Origin: CAYYJR01 sp964472305 | GTDB taxonomy: Bacteria > Armatimonadota > Hebobacteria > CAIYQO01 | DNA length: 64,000 nucleotides | NCBI GenBank assembly: GCA_964472305.1 | Contig: CAYYJR010000004.1 | Location: forward strand, 124,001 to 188,000 | Direction: 5' to 3' | Shown: in pieces, positions 8,528 through 17,635 of the stretch | Numbering within the stretch: position 1 is the stretch's first letter | How the letters are laid out: every line of letters begins with the position of its first letter | The notes under the pieces: generated by a model | The model's database searches: none | The model's input: the letters and a program-made list of their open reading frames with translations, nothing else | What the model was told of the DNA's origin: nothing | Translations under genes and position numbers: made by a program

Positions 8528-8569
8528 TATCGTGAAATCACCGCGCACACATGCGGTGGTTTCACGATA
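8528..8569 (+). terminator. 17-bp hairpin after the ferritin-like gene
   Basis: Arms 8528-8544 and 8553-8569 pair along 17 bases with one G-U, and the loop is 8 bases. It starts 23 bases after the stop codon; no T-run follows. The rest of the 357-base interval up to 8861 shows nothing recognisable apart from a possible minus-10 (TACACT) at 8836-8841. Confidence 0.55.
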
Positions 8570-8861
8570 GCCGGGAATGGCTCACGCTTCCCCAGGTCAG
8601 CACCCGCGGTATTGACCGTTGTCGGGAAAGTACGCTACCGTATGGCACCCGCGGCGCCTTGATCCGCTTGCGAACGAAGCGACATCTGTTGCACGCGTTC
8701 CTGCGTAAGGCTGGACTGCCGCCGCGTCACCGCACGCAATAGTTTCCTTCCGGTGATTCCGAAAATCATGCCACCGCACAAAGGATTCCGCCCGGAATCG
8801 GCGAAGTAATCACCGGCCTCGCGGCATGCGCAAGCTACACTGTCGGAGAAGGGGCATTCTC

Positions 8862-9917
8862 TTGGCGAAGAAGTTAAAATACGGTTTAATCGGCTGCGGC
8901 AACTGCGGAGTATACAAGCACCTGGCGTCTTACGCGAAGTTTCCAGAGGACGTCGAACTGTTCGGAGTATATGATTTCGTGCCGGCAAAAGCGAAAGCGG
9001 CGGCGAAGCAGCACGGCGTGCCGCACGTCTTCACCAGTTATGAAGCCATGCTGGCGGCGAAGGAATTGGACATCGTCTCGGTGGTCACCCCGAATGCACT
9101 GCACGCGCCGATCAGTATCGCGGCGTTGCAGGCGGGCAAGCACGTGCACGTGGAGAAACCCATCGCGCTGAACGCCGTCGAGGCGCAGGCGATCGTTGAA
9201 GCGAAGAACGCTTCCGACAAGAAGGTGCTGGTGGCACTGAACAACCGTTTCACCGAAGTCTCCACTTTTGCCCGGCAATACGTGCGTGACGGTCACCTGG
9301 GCGAGATTTATCACGCGCGCTGCGGCTGGCGGCGACGGCGCGGCGCTCCCGGCGCGGGAAGCTGGTTCACCTACAAGGCGCTTTCCGGCGGCGGACCGCT
9401 GATCGACCTGGGTGTCCACTTCTTCGACCTGACCCTGTTTCTAATGGGCTTCCCCACCCCCACCGCGGTGTCCGCGTCCACATATCAAAAGTTTGCACCC
9501 AAACCGAATGGGAAAAAGACCGCGGCCATGGACGTCGAAGACTTCGCCGCCGGCTTCGCGAAGTTCGACAACGGCGCCTCGGTAGCGTTTGAATTCAGTT
9601 GGGCCTCGAACATCGAGCAGGAAGTTAACTACTTCGAACTGCTGGGCACTCGGGGCGGCATGAACATGTATAACGGTGAGGTGAAGCTGTTCAGCGAAGT
9701 CAACGGCATCATGACCGACATCAAGCCGCACGTGTCGAACAGCACCGGCTGGGGTGAGAACGAAACCCGCCACTTCATCGACTGCATCAAAAAGAACAAG
9801 GAGCCACTGGCCCCTCCGGAGGAAGCGGTGAACATGATGCGGATCATCGATGCAATTTACGCATCGTCGGACACCGGACGTGAAGTCGTGATCGCTCCCG
9901 CGTTGGCGGCAAGATAA
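8862..9917 (+). CDS. Gfo/Idh/MocA-family oxidoreductase
   Basis: 351 residues. The N-terminal Rossmann fold shows YGLIGCGNCGVYKHL, and the EKPIAL motif carries the Lys of the active site. The second domain has SGGGPLIDLGVHFFDL, where the His is the usual catalytic residue. These NAD(P)-dependent enzymes act on sugars, inositols and their derivatives. TTG 8862 was chosen because GGAGAAGGGG ends 8 bases before it; ATG 8826 would be the alternative. The next gene, a ceramidase-like hydrolase, begins 8 bases after the stop, so the two are probably one transcript. Confidence 0.88.
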   Translation: MAKKLKYGLIGCGNCGVYKHLASYAKFPEDVELFGVYDFVPAKAKAAAKQHGVPHVFTSYEAMLAAKELDIVSVVTPNALHAPISIAALQAGKHVHVEKPIALNAVEAQAIVEAKNASDKKVLVALNNRFTEVSTFARQYVRDGHLGEIYHARCGWRRRRGAPGAGSWFTYKALSGGGPLIDLGVHFFDLTLFLMGFPTPTAVSASTYQKFAPKPNGKKTAAMDVEDFAAGFAKFDNGASVAFEFSWASNIEQEVNYFELLGTRGGMNMYNGEVKLFSEVNGIMTDIKPHVSNSTGWGENETRHFIDCIKKNKEPLAPPEEAVNMMRIIDAIYASSDTGREVVIAPALAAR

Positions 9918-9925
9918 GGGCACCC

Positions 9926-11191
9926 ATGCGCGCCGGTTTTGCGGAAATCGATATTACCCCACCGAGCGGGACGCAGATGATGGGCTGGCTGCGCCGGTGC
10001 GTATCCACCGGCGCGCTGGATCCGCTGTACGCGCGGCTGGCGGTGTTCGAATCCGGGGAGGATCGTCTCGCCTTTCTCCAACTGGATACCTTGAGTATCC
10101 GTTGGACACAGGTGTACGACATTCGCCGGCGCGTGGAAGCGCAGTATGGCTTTCCCGGCACGGCGATCATGGTCTCCGCCACGCACAACCACGCCGGACC
10201 GGCCATCGCCAACCTGGGCGAGTCGGAACGCGATGACACCTGCATCGAGACCGTCACGCAGCAATGCGTCACGGCATTCGGGAATGCATTACAGCAGGCG
10301 CGTACCGCACAGGTCGGACTTGGCAGTTGTTTCAACTTCGACATCGCGCAAAACCGGCGGGTGGTTATGCGCGACGGTACAGCCTGCACGCACGGCACCT
10401 TCCGGCATCCCGACGCGTTATGCCTGGAAGGACCGATCGATCCCGAAGTGGCGGTGCTGGCGGCACGAGACATGGACGGAACGCTGCTGGGCGCCATCGT
10501 CAACTATGCCTGTCATCCGTGCCACCATGGTGACGGTACGCTGTTTTCCGCCGGATACCCCGGGGTGCTGGCAGCCGTCATGAAGGAACGCGGCTGCCCG
10601 GTCACGCTCTTTCTCAACGGCGCGTACGGCAACATGCACACCAGCGATCCGCGCGGCGTATTCGGCTTGCGGACCAAAGAAGAGGTGGGTATACGGCTGG
10701 CCGACGATGCCATGGGGGTCATCACCACGATGTCATTCCGCGATGTGGTGACGTTGACCGCACACCAGCGCACGGTGCAACTCCCCTACCGCGACTACAC
10801 CGATGCCGAAGTGGCAGGTACGCTGCACGGCGCGCAACGCTTCGTGGATCCGACGATCTACGACCGCGGCATGCCGGCGCTGTTGGAACGCATCCGCACG
10901 CGCGGCACGCAGCCGGCGGAGGTGCAGGTGCTCTCCATCGACGAATACGCTTTCGCCGGCATCCCGGCGGAATATTTCGTCGAACACCAGTTGCGCATCA
11001 AGGAAGCATGCCACCCGCGCCATGCGCTGGTGGTGGGCGGCGCCAATGGTATGGTCGGCTACGTGCCGACACGCGCGGCCTTCGCCCGCGGCGGCTACGA
11101 AACCACCTTCGCCGGCAGCAGCCGGCAAGCGGCTCACGCCGGCGACCTGCTGGCCGAATGCGTGATCGCGCAAATCCGCGCCGGCGGGTAG
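9926..11191 (+). CDS. Neutral/alkaline ceramidase-like metallohydrolase
   Basis: 421 residues matching the N-terminal catalytic domain of neutral/alkaline non-lysosomal ceramidases. SATHNHAGP and NYACHPCHHG supply probable zinc His residues, GIPAEYF a Glu, and VGYVPTRAAFARGGYET the Tyr-containing active-site loop. Known members cleave the amide of ceramide and are secreted, but this one has no signal peptide. Many bacterial homologues next to sugar dehydrogenases probably act on other amides or esters. It follows the Gfo/Idh gene by 8 bases, which suggests a small catabolic operon. True substrate unknown. Confidence 0.82.
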   Translation: MRAGFAEIDITPPSGTQMMGWLRRCVSTGALDPLYARLAVFESGEDRLAFLQLDTLSIRWTQVYDIRRRVEAQYGFPGTAIMVSATHNHAGPAIANLGESERDDTCIETVTQQCVTAFGNALQQARTAQVGLGSCFNFDIAQNRRVVMRDGTACTHGTFRHPDALCLEGPIDPEVAVLAARDMDGTLLGAIVNYACHPCHHGDGTLFSAGYPGVLAAVMKERGCPVTLFLNGAYGNMHTSDPRGVFGLRTKEEVGIRLADDAMGVITTMSFRDVVTLTAHQRTVQLPYRDYTDAEVAGTLHGAQRFVDPTIYDRGMPALLERIRTRGTQPAEVQVLSIDEYAFAGIPAEYFVEHQLRIKEACHPRHALVVGGANGMVGYVPTRAAFARGGYETTFAGSSRQAAHAGDLLAECVIAQIRAGG

Positions 11192-11201
11192 CGGCGACCT
11201 A

Positions 11202-11230
11202 TTGCGTCCAACCCCCGGCGCTGGTAACAT
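11202..11230 (+). promoter_or_regulatory. Possible promoter for the prepilin gene
   Basis: TTGCGT (11202-11207), a 17-base spacer and TAACAT (11225-11230). The match is moderate. Transcription from here would give a leader of roughly 160 bases before the prepilin ATG. Confidence 0.35.
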
Positions 11231-11340
11231 AATACTGAGCCGGGACTGCACGCACTTCCGTCAGGCTCGACTGTCCCTTAACTATTGCTGGAGAGGTGAT
11301 GCACGCGCCCTTACCGGGCAAAAATTGAATAGGCCTCAAA

Positions 11341-11368
11341 TGCCTGGCGCATGGGTTGCCGCCAGGCA
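11341..11368 (+). other. Leader hairpin before the prepilin gene
   Basis: A 9-bp perfect stem (11341-11349 with 11360-11368, 10-base loop) lies 27 bases before the ATG. It is part of a roughly 200-base untranslated stretch. It resembles no riboswitch that I can identify. Confidence 0.4.
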
Positions 11369-11395
11369 AACCGATTCCCTCGTCGGAGTGATATT

Positions 11396-12451
11396 ATGCC
11401 TGTACGCACCCGCGGCTTTACATTGATAGAGCTACTCGTGGTCATTGCGATTATTGGTATATTGACCGCCATGTTGATTCCGGTGATCACGAAAGCGCGC
11501 GACCAGGCGCGCAAAGTTCCCTGCATGAACAACCAGCGACAAATCGTGCTTTTCATTCAGCTCTGGGTGCAGGATCACGATGAATACCTGCCTGCCGCCG
11601 CCACAATCTGGGACGACATCGAACTCAATAAAGACCGAAAAGTGCTCGTTTGCCCGCAAGCTCCGCAACAACAACGGGGTTATATCTACTCCATCAACGT
11701 GGCCGGGCGTTGCCAGGGGAATTTCGCCTCGCCGGCATCCGCGGAAAACATGCTCGATTACGCGACGGAAATCATCACCATGGACGGCACCCATGACGCC
11801 ACCAACGAAAACCTGACCGCCGTACCACCGCAACCCGCCACCTATGCCAGCGTAATGTACAGCTCCGCCGATATCGCGTTCCGCCATAACAACCACTTTA
11901 TCGCCGGCTACCTGGACGGCCACATCGAATACACCAATGAAACACCGACGCAGGATATCACCTGGGCGAGTTGCGTGGGCAGCACCGCGGCGTATCAATC
12001 GCCGCCGACCGAGGGAAGCACGCTGACGAAGACGCTGGCCGGCGATGGCTGGGATACCGCCGATGCGGTCAGTACGCTCGCTATCCCGGCGAACGGTTTT
12101 GTGATCTGGAAATTCAGCCAGGCCAACAAGGACGTTGTGCTCGGATTGGATCATACGGATGTGGATTTCAATATTGACCGCAATTTCGCCGGCATTGACT
12201 ACGCCATCCACGGCGGGGCTGACGGCCACATCCACGTCTTCGAGCAGAATACGGATCGCGGCGACTTCGGCACGTATACCACCGCTGACCTGTTGACGAT
12301 CATCCGGACGGACGGCGTCATCCGTTACAAGAAAAACGGGAAAACCTTCTACCAGTCGGTCGTTCCGGATAATGCCGTGTTACGCGTCGATACCAGTTTC
12401 AATCAATCCGGCGGTAGTCTCACCTATTGCCGTTATCGCGGCGCGTATTGA
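11396..12451 (+). CDS. Type IV prepilin-like protein with H-X9-DG motif and C-terminal lectin-like module
   Basis: 351 residues. The N-terminus holds a prepilin peptidase site, TRGFTLIELLVVIAIIGIL, with Glu at mature position 5. The middle part (about 40-180) resembles DUF1559-type pilins and ends in the H-X9-DG-like block FRHNNHFIAGYLDGHIEY. The remaining 140 residues are unusual for this family: GFVIWKFSQANKDVVLGL, DYAIHGGADGHIHVFEQ and VIRYKKNGKTFYQS look like a beta-sandwich module found in secreted bacterial proteins, often called concanavalin-like. The protein is probably exported, processed and exposed on the surface. ATG 11396 is used, with CGGAGTG upstream. Confidence 0.82.
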   Translation: MPVRTRGFTLIELLVVIAIIGILTAMLIPVITKARDQARKVPCMNNQRQIVLFIQLWVQDHDEYLPAAATIWDDIELNKDRKVLVCPQAPQQQRGYIYSINVAGRCQGNFASPASAENMLDYATEIITMDGTHDATNENLTAVPPQPATYASVMYSSADIAFRHNNHFIAGYLDGHIEYTNETPTQDITWASCVGSTAAYQSPPTEGSTLTKTLAGDGWDTADAVSTLAIPANGFVIWKFSQANKDVVLGLDHTDVDFNIDRNFAGIDYAIHGGADGHIHVFEQNTDRGDFGTYTTADLLTIIRTDGVIRYKKNGKTFYQSVVPDNAVLRVDTSFNQSGGSLTYCRYRGAY

Positions 12452-12568
12452 ACGCCGCCTCGCGGTCAGCGTCGCGGGTATACCCGGTGCGCGCGTCTCG
12501 GGTCACCGCGTCGCGCATAACCCCTCTTCCTTTTCTCGCTGCTTTTCTTTACAATCAGCAGACGAGGA

Positions 12569-12886
12569 ATGATGATGGCAATGACCGTACAGGAATTTCA
12601 ACAGCAGATCGAGCGGCTCTACTTCGAGAAAGATCGCGGGCGAGGCTGGCAGGAAACCTTTATCTGGTTCGTGGAGGAAGTGGGCGAACTGGGCCGCGCG
12701 CTGCGCTCGGAGGGACGCGAAGAGATCGAGGCAGAATTCGCCGATGTATTCGCCTGGCTCGCGACGCTGGCCAGCATCTTCGAAGTCGATCTGGAAGCGG
12801 CCGCCACGGCGAAATACGGCGGCGGCTGTCCGAAGTGCCGGCAAACCCCCTGCCGATGCCGCGAGCGTGAACGCGCCGAGGAATAG
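12569..12886 (+). CDS. MazG-like nucleotide pyrophosphohydrolase
   Basis: 105 residues from the first ATG. WFVEEVGELGRALR and EIEAEFADVFAWLA form the E-x2-E then E-x2-D metal-binding pattern of all-alpha NTP pyrophosphatases. They hydrolyse non-canonical or excess NTPs to NMP and pyrophosphate. A Cys-rich tail, CPKCRQTPCRC, is a known addition in a subset of MazG-like proteins and may bind zinc. Four ATG codons occur within 15 bases; GACGAGGA just before suggests 12575 or 12581 as the real start. TACAAT at 12550-12555 could be a minus-10. It converges with the cyclase gene, 4 bases apart. Confidence 0.85.
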   Translation: MMMAMTVQEFQQQIERLYFEKDRGRGWQETFIWFVEEVGELGRALRSEGREEIEAEFADVFAWLATLASIFEVDLEAAATAKYGGGCPKCRQTPCRCRERERAEE

Positions 12887-12890
12887 CGCG

Positions 12891-14504
12891 TCAGAACATT
12901 TTGCCGCGCGCTCGGTCGGGTGGCGTGACATACACCGGACCATCCGAACCGCTGGGACGAAACTCGATTTTGAAGCCGGTTTCATCGTGATCGTCCGGTC
13001 CGCCGCCGGAAAATGGCAGTCGGAACTGCCAGATCGTTACATTCCGTTTCTCATCGAAGATGGACTCGCCGGAGTGTTCCTTCTCGTTGGGCATCGGTGC
13101 GTCCGGCTTGCCGTCGTTACCGAGTAGGCGCGCGCTAAGTACGCGGGGTTGCGTGGCGGGCCCGGACATGCCGAGTAGGAAATCCACGGCAGGCCGGGAC
13201 GGCAAAGCCTGATACTTCCCGTCGTTGTTGCCATCCACCAGCAATGCCAACTCAGCCTTCGCATCTTCGACTTTCTGATTGAGCTCGATATCAAAACGGC
13301 AGAGTTGCTTTTCGCGCGAGAAATGGATCGTCGCCGCGATGGTGTGCTGCCCGTTTGTCAGGGTGACGGCACGAGTGCTGGCGCCGGACGGTATGACCGG
13401 CGTGGGCGGCGGCAAGGATGAATCCGGCGGAGTGACGAGATTCGTCGCCGAGGACGCGGCATTGATCGCCGACGCGTCGGCATTTGCGGTGGTGAGCGGA
13501 GAAGGAGCGGGTGACGGCACGACTTGCGGGTTCACCGACGGTGCTTCCTCGGCGGCGACCAGCGGCGGCAGCGAAGTGGGCGGTTCCGTTACGGTGCTCT
13601 TGCCGGTCACCACCGGCGGCGCGGGTACGATGCGTGGTGTCTGTTGCCGGAGCATCAGGCCGACCGCCGCGCCGATGAGGGCGACACCGAGTACGATAGC
13701 CGGCACCACCACCGGAGCGCGCTTGCCAAATAACTTATTGAACTGAAACGGCTGTCGCACCCCGCGTGGCGGCAGGATGGCGTTATACGGTTGCTGCCCA
13801 ACCGCCACCACCGTCATGGGTTCCGCCAGCCCGCGAATCGGCTGCTCCTTCCACACCTGCCATTCCAGGTCTTCCCGATTGCCCAGAATCAACCGCGCAT
13901 TATCATACACCGCCTCGGTCATGTAGACCTGGCCTTTACCCGCCAGCGAGCACAGGCGACAGGCAATGTTCACGTTATGTCCGAAAACATCGCGTGACGT
14001 GCGGCCGCCGCGGGTGACCAACCCCAGGTGCAGCCCGATGTGGATGCCGTATTCGATGTCGTCGGCACTGGGGAAACTCGGCATTTTCGCGCGTTTCAAT
14101 GCGTCCGTCAGATAACCGCCGGTGATCAATCCCTGGTGATAATGGTGAATGGCGGCATGCATCTCCAGCGCGCGTTCGGTGGCGGTCGCCGGGTTGGAGA
14201 ACACGGCCAGGATGCCGTCGCCCGCGGTGTTGACGACTTCCCCACCCTTCTCACGCTCGACAATCGCCTGCGTCAGCGCCATATGGATGGCCAGAATCTT
14301 CTGCGATTGGGTGAGGCTGCGGTTGGCGATGCTGGTGAAACCGCTGATGTCGGTGAACATCACGCACAACAACTCGGTATTCGCACTCAGGCGATACCGT
14401 TCGACGCGTTCCAGCTCTTCCGGCGACATCGCGAGCAAGACGCCGCATTTCCGGCAAATCAGGTCCGCATCTTCTTGGAGCGCATTGCATGATGGACAGC
14501 GCAT
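12891..14504 (-). CDS. Class III adenylate/guanylate cyclase with zinc ribbon and extracytoplasmic tail
   Basis: 537 residues. Residues 1-25 form a zinc ribbon (C3, C6, C17, C20). The cyclase domain spans about 44-235: metal Asp residues in VMFTDISGFTS (D52) and NTAGDGILAVF (D96), and the transition-state pair N179/R183 in GHNVNIACRL. One transmembrane helix follows at about 265-285, then a Pro/Ser/Thr-rich linker and a C-terminal beta-rich domain, probably outside the membrane. The topology is reversed compared with most membrane cyclases, where the catalytic domain comes last. It may make cAMP or cGMP; residues that decide the base are not clear. Confidence 0.85.
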   Translation of the reverse strand: MRCPSCNALQEDADLICRKCGVLLAMSPEELERVERYRLSANTELLCVMFTDISGFTSIANRSLTQSQKILAIHMALTQAIVEREKGGEVVNTAGDGILAVFSNPATATERALEMHAAIHHYHQGLITGGYLTDALKRAKMPSFPSADDIEYGIHIGLHLGLVTRGGRTSRDVFGHNVNIACRLCSLAGKGQVYMTEAVYDNARLILGNREDLEWQVWKEQPIRGLAEPMTVVAVGQQPYNAILPPRGVRQPFQFNKLFGKRAPVVVPAIVLGVALIGAAVGLMLRQQTPRIVPAPPVVTGKSTVTEPPTSLPPLVAAEEAPSVNPQVVPSPAPSPLTTANADASAINAASSATNLVTPPDSSLPPPTPVIPSGASTRAVTLTNGQHTIAATIHFSREKQLCRFDIELNQKVEDAKAELALLVDGNNDGKYQALPSRPAVDFLLGMSGPATQPRVLSARLLGNDGKPDAPMPNEKEHSGESIFDEKRNVTIWQFRLPFSGGGPDDHDETGFKIEFRPSGSDGPVYVTPPDRARGKMF

Positions 14505-14608
14505 GGCGCCTTCCTCTGGTCAAGCCAGCATTGGTCGAAAACCGAGCGATAATCAATATCGCGTATTTACCGTGACACGGCCTGTCTAAAACACCGGTGT
14601 CATGTCAC

Positions 14609-15565
14609 TCACTGATCCCGGTGCAGCACCTTGGGCGGCAGGTGGGCCAGCATTTCCGAAATCGTCACAAACCGATAACCCTGCGCCGTCAGAGTTTCTA
14701 TAATGCGCGGCAGCGCGGCAACGGTAGCGGCATGACTGTCATGCAGCAGGATAATGCTGCCGTTTTCCGTACGGCGCACAATGTGTCGCACGATATGCTC
14801 CGCCGACACCTGCGTGCTGACGTTGGCGGTACAGGTTTGCCCCACCACGGTATAGCGCAGTTCGCGCGCCACCTCCAGCACCCGCCGGTTATACCGCATC
14901 CCCGGCGGACGCAGCAGGTGCAGCCGGTGTCCGGTGGCGCGAAACACATTGGTATCGCAGTTCACCAGTTCATTGCGCACCTGCTGTGGTGTCAATCCGG
15001 TCAAACGAAAGTCAAAATGACTCTGGGTATGATTGCCGACCTCATGCCCTTCGGCATACATGCGACGGGCCAGCGCAGGCCAGCGCTTCACGTTCTGGCC
15101 GACCACAAAGAAGGTCGCGTGTATTTTATGCGCGCGCAGCACATCCAGAATCTCGGCATCCAGCGGGTTATGCGGCCCATCGTCGAAAGTTAATGCCACC
15201 TCCGACAGCGCATGGTTCCCCTGATACAGCAACGCATAACGCGCGTCATACATATCGTCGCCGCGCCACCGATGTATCCAGTATACCGGATTGATCGCCT
15301 TATGCAGCGCGACTTTCCGATAGGCATTTCCCCATGCGCACACCAGCACCAGCGCCAGCACAACCAACAGCCAGATATAGCGCCGCGCACGGACGGATTG
15401 TATCCGTCCCGTATCCTGAATGGTCTTCTCGCTCTTCCGGCGCTGTTGGTAACACATCTGAACCTGCGACTCGATACTACCATACTCGACGAACACACCG
15501 CAATCCCGCGCGCTATTTCGCGCTGCCAGGAATGGCGGCGCGCGGAAGGTAGCGCCCGCATGCAT
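14609..15565 (-). CDS. Polysaccharide deacetylase (NodB homology), membrane-anchored
   Basis: 318 residues in the longest reading. The NodB domain (about 120-310) has VALTFDDGPHNP with the catalytic Asp pair, GNHTQSH for the metal His residues, LRPPGMRYN and ILLHDSH. A single transmembrane segment precedes it, ending in ALVLVCAWG. Such enzymes remove N-acetyl groups from peptidoglycan, chitin or exopolysaccharide at the cell surface. The start is uncertain: the longest frame begins 30 bases from the divergent GH2-like gene, but ATG 15457 (MCYQQRR) would also leave the anchor intact. Confidence 0.85.
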   Translation of the reverse strand: MHAGATFRAPPFLAARNSARDCGVFVEYGSIESQVQMCYQQRRKSEKTIQDTGRIQSVRARRYIWLLVVLALVLVCAWGNAYRKVALHKAINPVYWIHRWRGDDMYDARYALLYQGNHALSEVALTFDDGPHNPLDAEILDVLRAHKIHATFFVVGQNVKRWPALARRMYAEGHEVGNHTQSHFDFRLTGLTPQQVRNELVNCDTNVFRATGHRLHLLRPPGMRYNRRVLEVARELRYTVVGQTCTANVSTQVSAEHIVRHIVRRTENGSIILLHDSHAATVAALPRIIETLTAQGYRFVTISEMLAHLPPKVLHRDQ

Positions 15566-15595
15566 GCCGAATAGGAAGAAGAGCGAGATACCCGC

Positions 15596-17629
15596 ATGGT
15601 GAAAACGCCGGTCATTGGTCTGCTCATATTGCTGCTATCACTCTCCCCGCTGCATGCCGCCACGGGGCGTTCTTCCGTGCTGTCTCCCGCACCTGGACGG
15701 GAGACGATCTCACTGGATGGCGAGTGGCGCGCGGCTATCGATGCCGACGCTCAGGCGCCGGCGGCTGTCTGGGCGCGGGAGTTGCCGTCCACGCTCACCC
15801 TCCCCGTCCCCGGCGCATGGTCCGCGCACGCGCAAACCGCCGATTGCCAGGGCGCGGTGTGGTACCAGCGCGACGTGACCGTTCCGGCGAAAATGAGCGG
15901 ATCGGATGCGCTGCTGGTCATCGGCAATCCGGTGGGGATGCTGGAGATCTATTATGACGGGATATCTATCGGCTCCTTTGTCGGCAACGGTCTCACCCGT
16001 CACATCCGTGTGAAGGCAGTCGCCGATTCGACTCACCGATTGGTATTGCGCCTGTCGCGCGTTGGGCTGCCGCCTTCGATCCCGGCTTTCGCCTGCGGCT
16101 TGAGTTCCGTCAACCTCATCCTGCTGCCCCCGACGCGTGTGGAAGAGCTTCTCGTAACGATCGATCCGGTTCGGCAGCGACTGACGGCACGCTACCGTAT
16201 CAATGTGGAAACATCCACCGCAACGTTGCGCTTTGATCTGTACCCACCGAATGCATCCCGCGCGCTGACTACCGCCGCGATACCGATCACCGGCACGCAA
16301 GGGCCGGTAGAAGGCGAGTGGAGCTACACCATAAAAAAATTGCAGTACTGGTCGCCGCGCGACCGCCACCTATATCGCGTGCGCGCCAGTCTGACCACCA
16401 CGCTCCGCACCCTGGATTCGCGCGAAATGCGCTGCGGCGCCAGCAACGTCACGCTCCGTGGCAACGAGTTGCAACTCAATCACACTGTCATCTTGCTGAA
16501 AGGACTCCGCCTTTCCGGTCACGGCATGCATCTGACGCATGAGCAGGCGATGAACACCTACGGCAGCGAATTCAAGCTGGCGCGGCAGGCCGGTTTCAAC
16601 GCCGTGATGAGCGACGGCCTTGCGCTGCCGGAAGAAGCACTGGCAAAAGCCGACGAACTGGGATTGCTGGTGGTCGGCGATATTCCCGTGGATAACACCA
16701 TGCGCCCGGAGATGCGGGCAATAGTCGAGGCGTATGCCGGCCACCCCTGTGTCGCAATGTGGAGTTGGGACCAATCCGCCGGCGGCGAGACTGGCATTGC
16801 CGATCTGCGCGCCATCGACGCGTACCGTATGGCGTTCGTGCGAAACGGCGAACAGGGACAGGTGATTCCCACCGAATCGACCACCCCACACCCCGTCGTG
16901 AATCTGGATGTCACGCTCACCGCGCCGACGACCCCCGCATGGTGGGAGCGGATGCGCGCGTTGGAGTCAAATCAACTGCCGGTCTTCGTCAGCGGCATCG
17001 GCGTGAATCCGCCCGCGGAGACTGATGACAATTCCGATACGGAGAACGGTGAACAACCGCTGGTGTTCCGCAATCGCAAACAGGAAGCGCAGGCAGCGCT
17101 GAACGAGTTGCGCGAGATCATCGAGACACTGCGCAGCGCACGGGCATATGCGCTGCTTGGCTATTTCGTGCGACTGCCGCAACTTGAATCCATCTGCGGC
17201 CTGCAGAGAAAAGACTGCTCGCCACTCGGTATCGTCATCACCGGACAGGCATTCAACCAGGCTTGCTTGCTCGCTGTCCGCGATCATCAGTCTGTCACCG
17301 CGGGGAATATGCCGAATTACAGCGTCGTCATCGTCAATGACGCGCACTACACCGGCGTCTATCAACTCTCGTTGATCCTGACCTCGTTGATTGACGGCGA
17401 GACGAGTATTGACGGACGCGAGGTGTTTCTTATCGATAAACGTCTATTGGAAGAAGTCGCCGCCAGCGCCTACACCCACCTTACCAGCGGCAAAGCGGAT
17501 AAACCGGGCACGTATCGCATGCAACTGGTGTTGACGCGCGGCAATACGGTGGTATCGACGACGCGGATGATCGAGTTTACCGTAAGTGAGCCAACCGCGC
17601 CGGAACCGTCGGTGCTGCTCGACGAATAA
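15596..17629 (+). CDS. Secreted GH2-like protein lacking the catalytic Asn-Glu pair
   Basis: 677 residues with a signal peptide (LLILLLSLSPLHAATG). LDGEWRAAIDADAQ, VPGAWSAHAQ and VWYQRDVTVP form the sugar-binding jelly-roll typical of GH2 enzymes. An immunoglobulin-like domain and a barrel-like domain follow. Where active GH2 enzymes read MWSLGNE, this protein has AMWSWDQS (D392-Q393), so the acid/base Glu is missing. It is therefore likely a carbohydrate-binding or structural relative rather than a glycosidase. It starts divergently from the deacetylase and ends 6 bases from the convergent GH43-like gene. Confidence 0.75.
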   Translation: MVKTPVIGLLILLLSLSPLHAATGRSSVLSPAPGRETISLDGEWRAAIDADAQAPAAVWARELPSTLTLPVPGAWSAHAQTADCQGAVWYQRDVTVPAKMSGSDALLVIGNPVGMLEIYYDGISIGSFVGNGLTRHIRVKAVADSTHRLVLRLSRVGLPPSIPAFACGLSSVNLILLPPTRVEELLVTIDPVRQRLTARYRINVETSTATLRFDLYPPNASRALTTAAIPITGTQGPVEGEWSYTIKKLQYWSPRDRHLYRVRASLTTTLRTLDSREMRCGASNVTLRGNELQLNHTVILLKGLRLSGHGMHLTHEQAMNTYGSEFKLARQAGFNAVMSDGLALPEEALAKADELGLLVVGDIPVDNTMRPEMRAIVEAYAGHPCVAMWSWDQSAGGETGIADLRAIDAYRMAFVRNGEQGQVIPTESTTPHPVVNLDVTLTAPTTPAWWERMRALESNQLPVFVSGIGVNPPAETDDNSDTENGEQPLVFRNRKQEAQAALNELREIIETLRSARAYALLGYFVRLPQLESICGLQRKDCSPLGIVITGQAFNQACLLAVRDHQSVTAGNMPNYSVVIVNDAHYTGVYQLSLILTSLIDGETSIDGREVFLIDKRLLEEVAASAYTHLTSGKADKPGTYRMQLVLTRGNTVVSTTRMIEFTVSEPTAPEPSVLLDE

Positions 17630-17635
17630 CCGCCA

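Noticed and set aside
8505..8861. An encapsulin gene beside the ferritin-like gene
   Set aside because: The flanks hold a small membrane protein and a Gfo/Idh enzyme, and the gap holds no gene.
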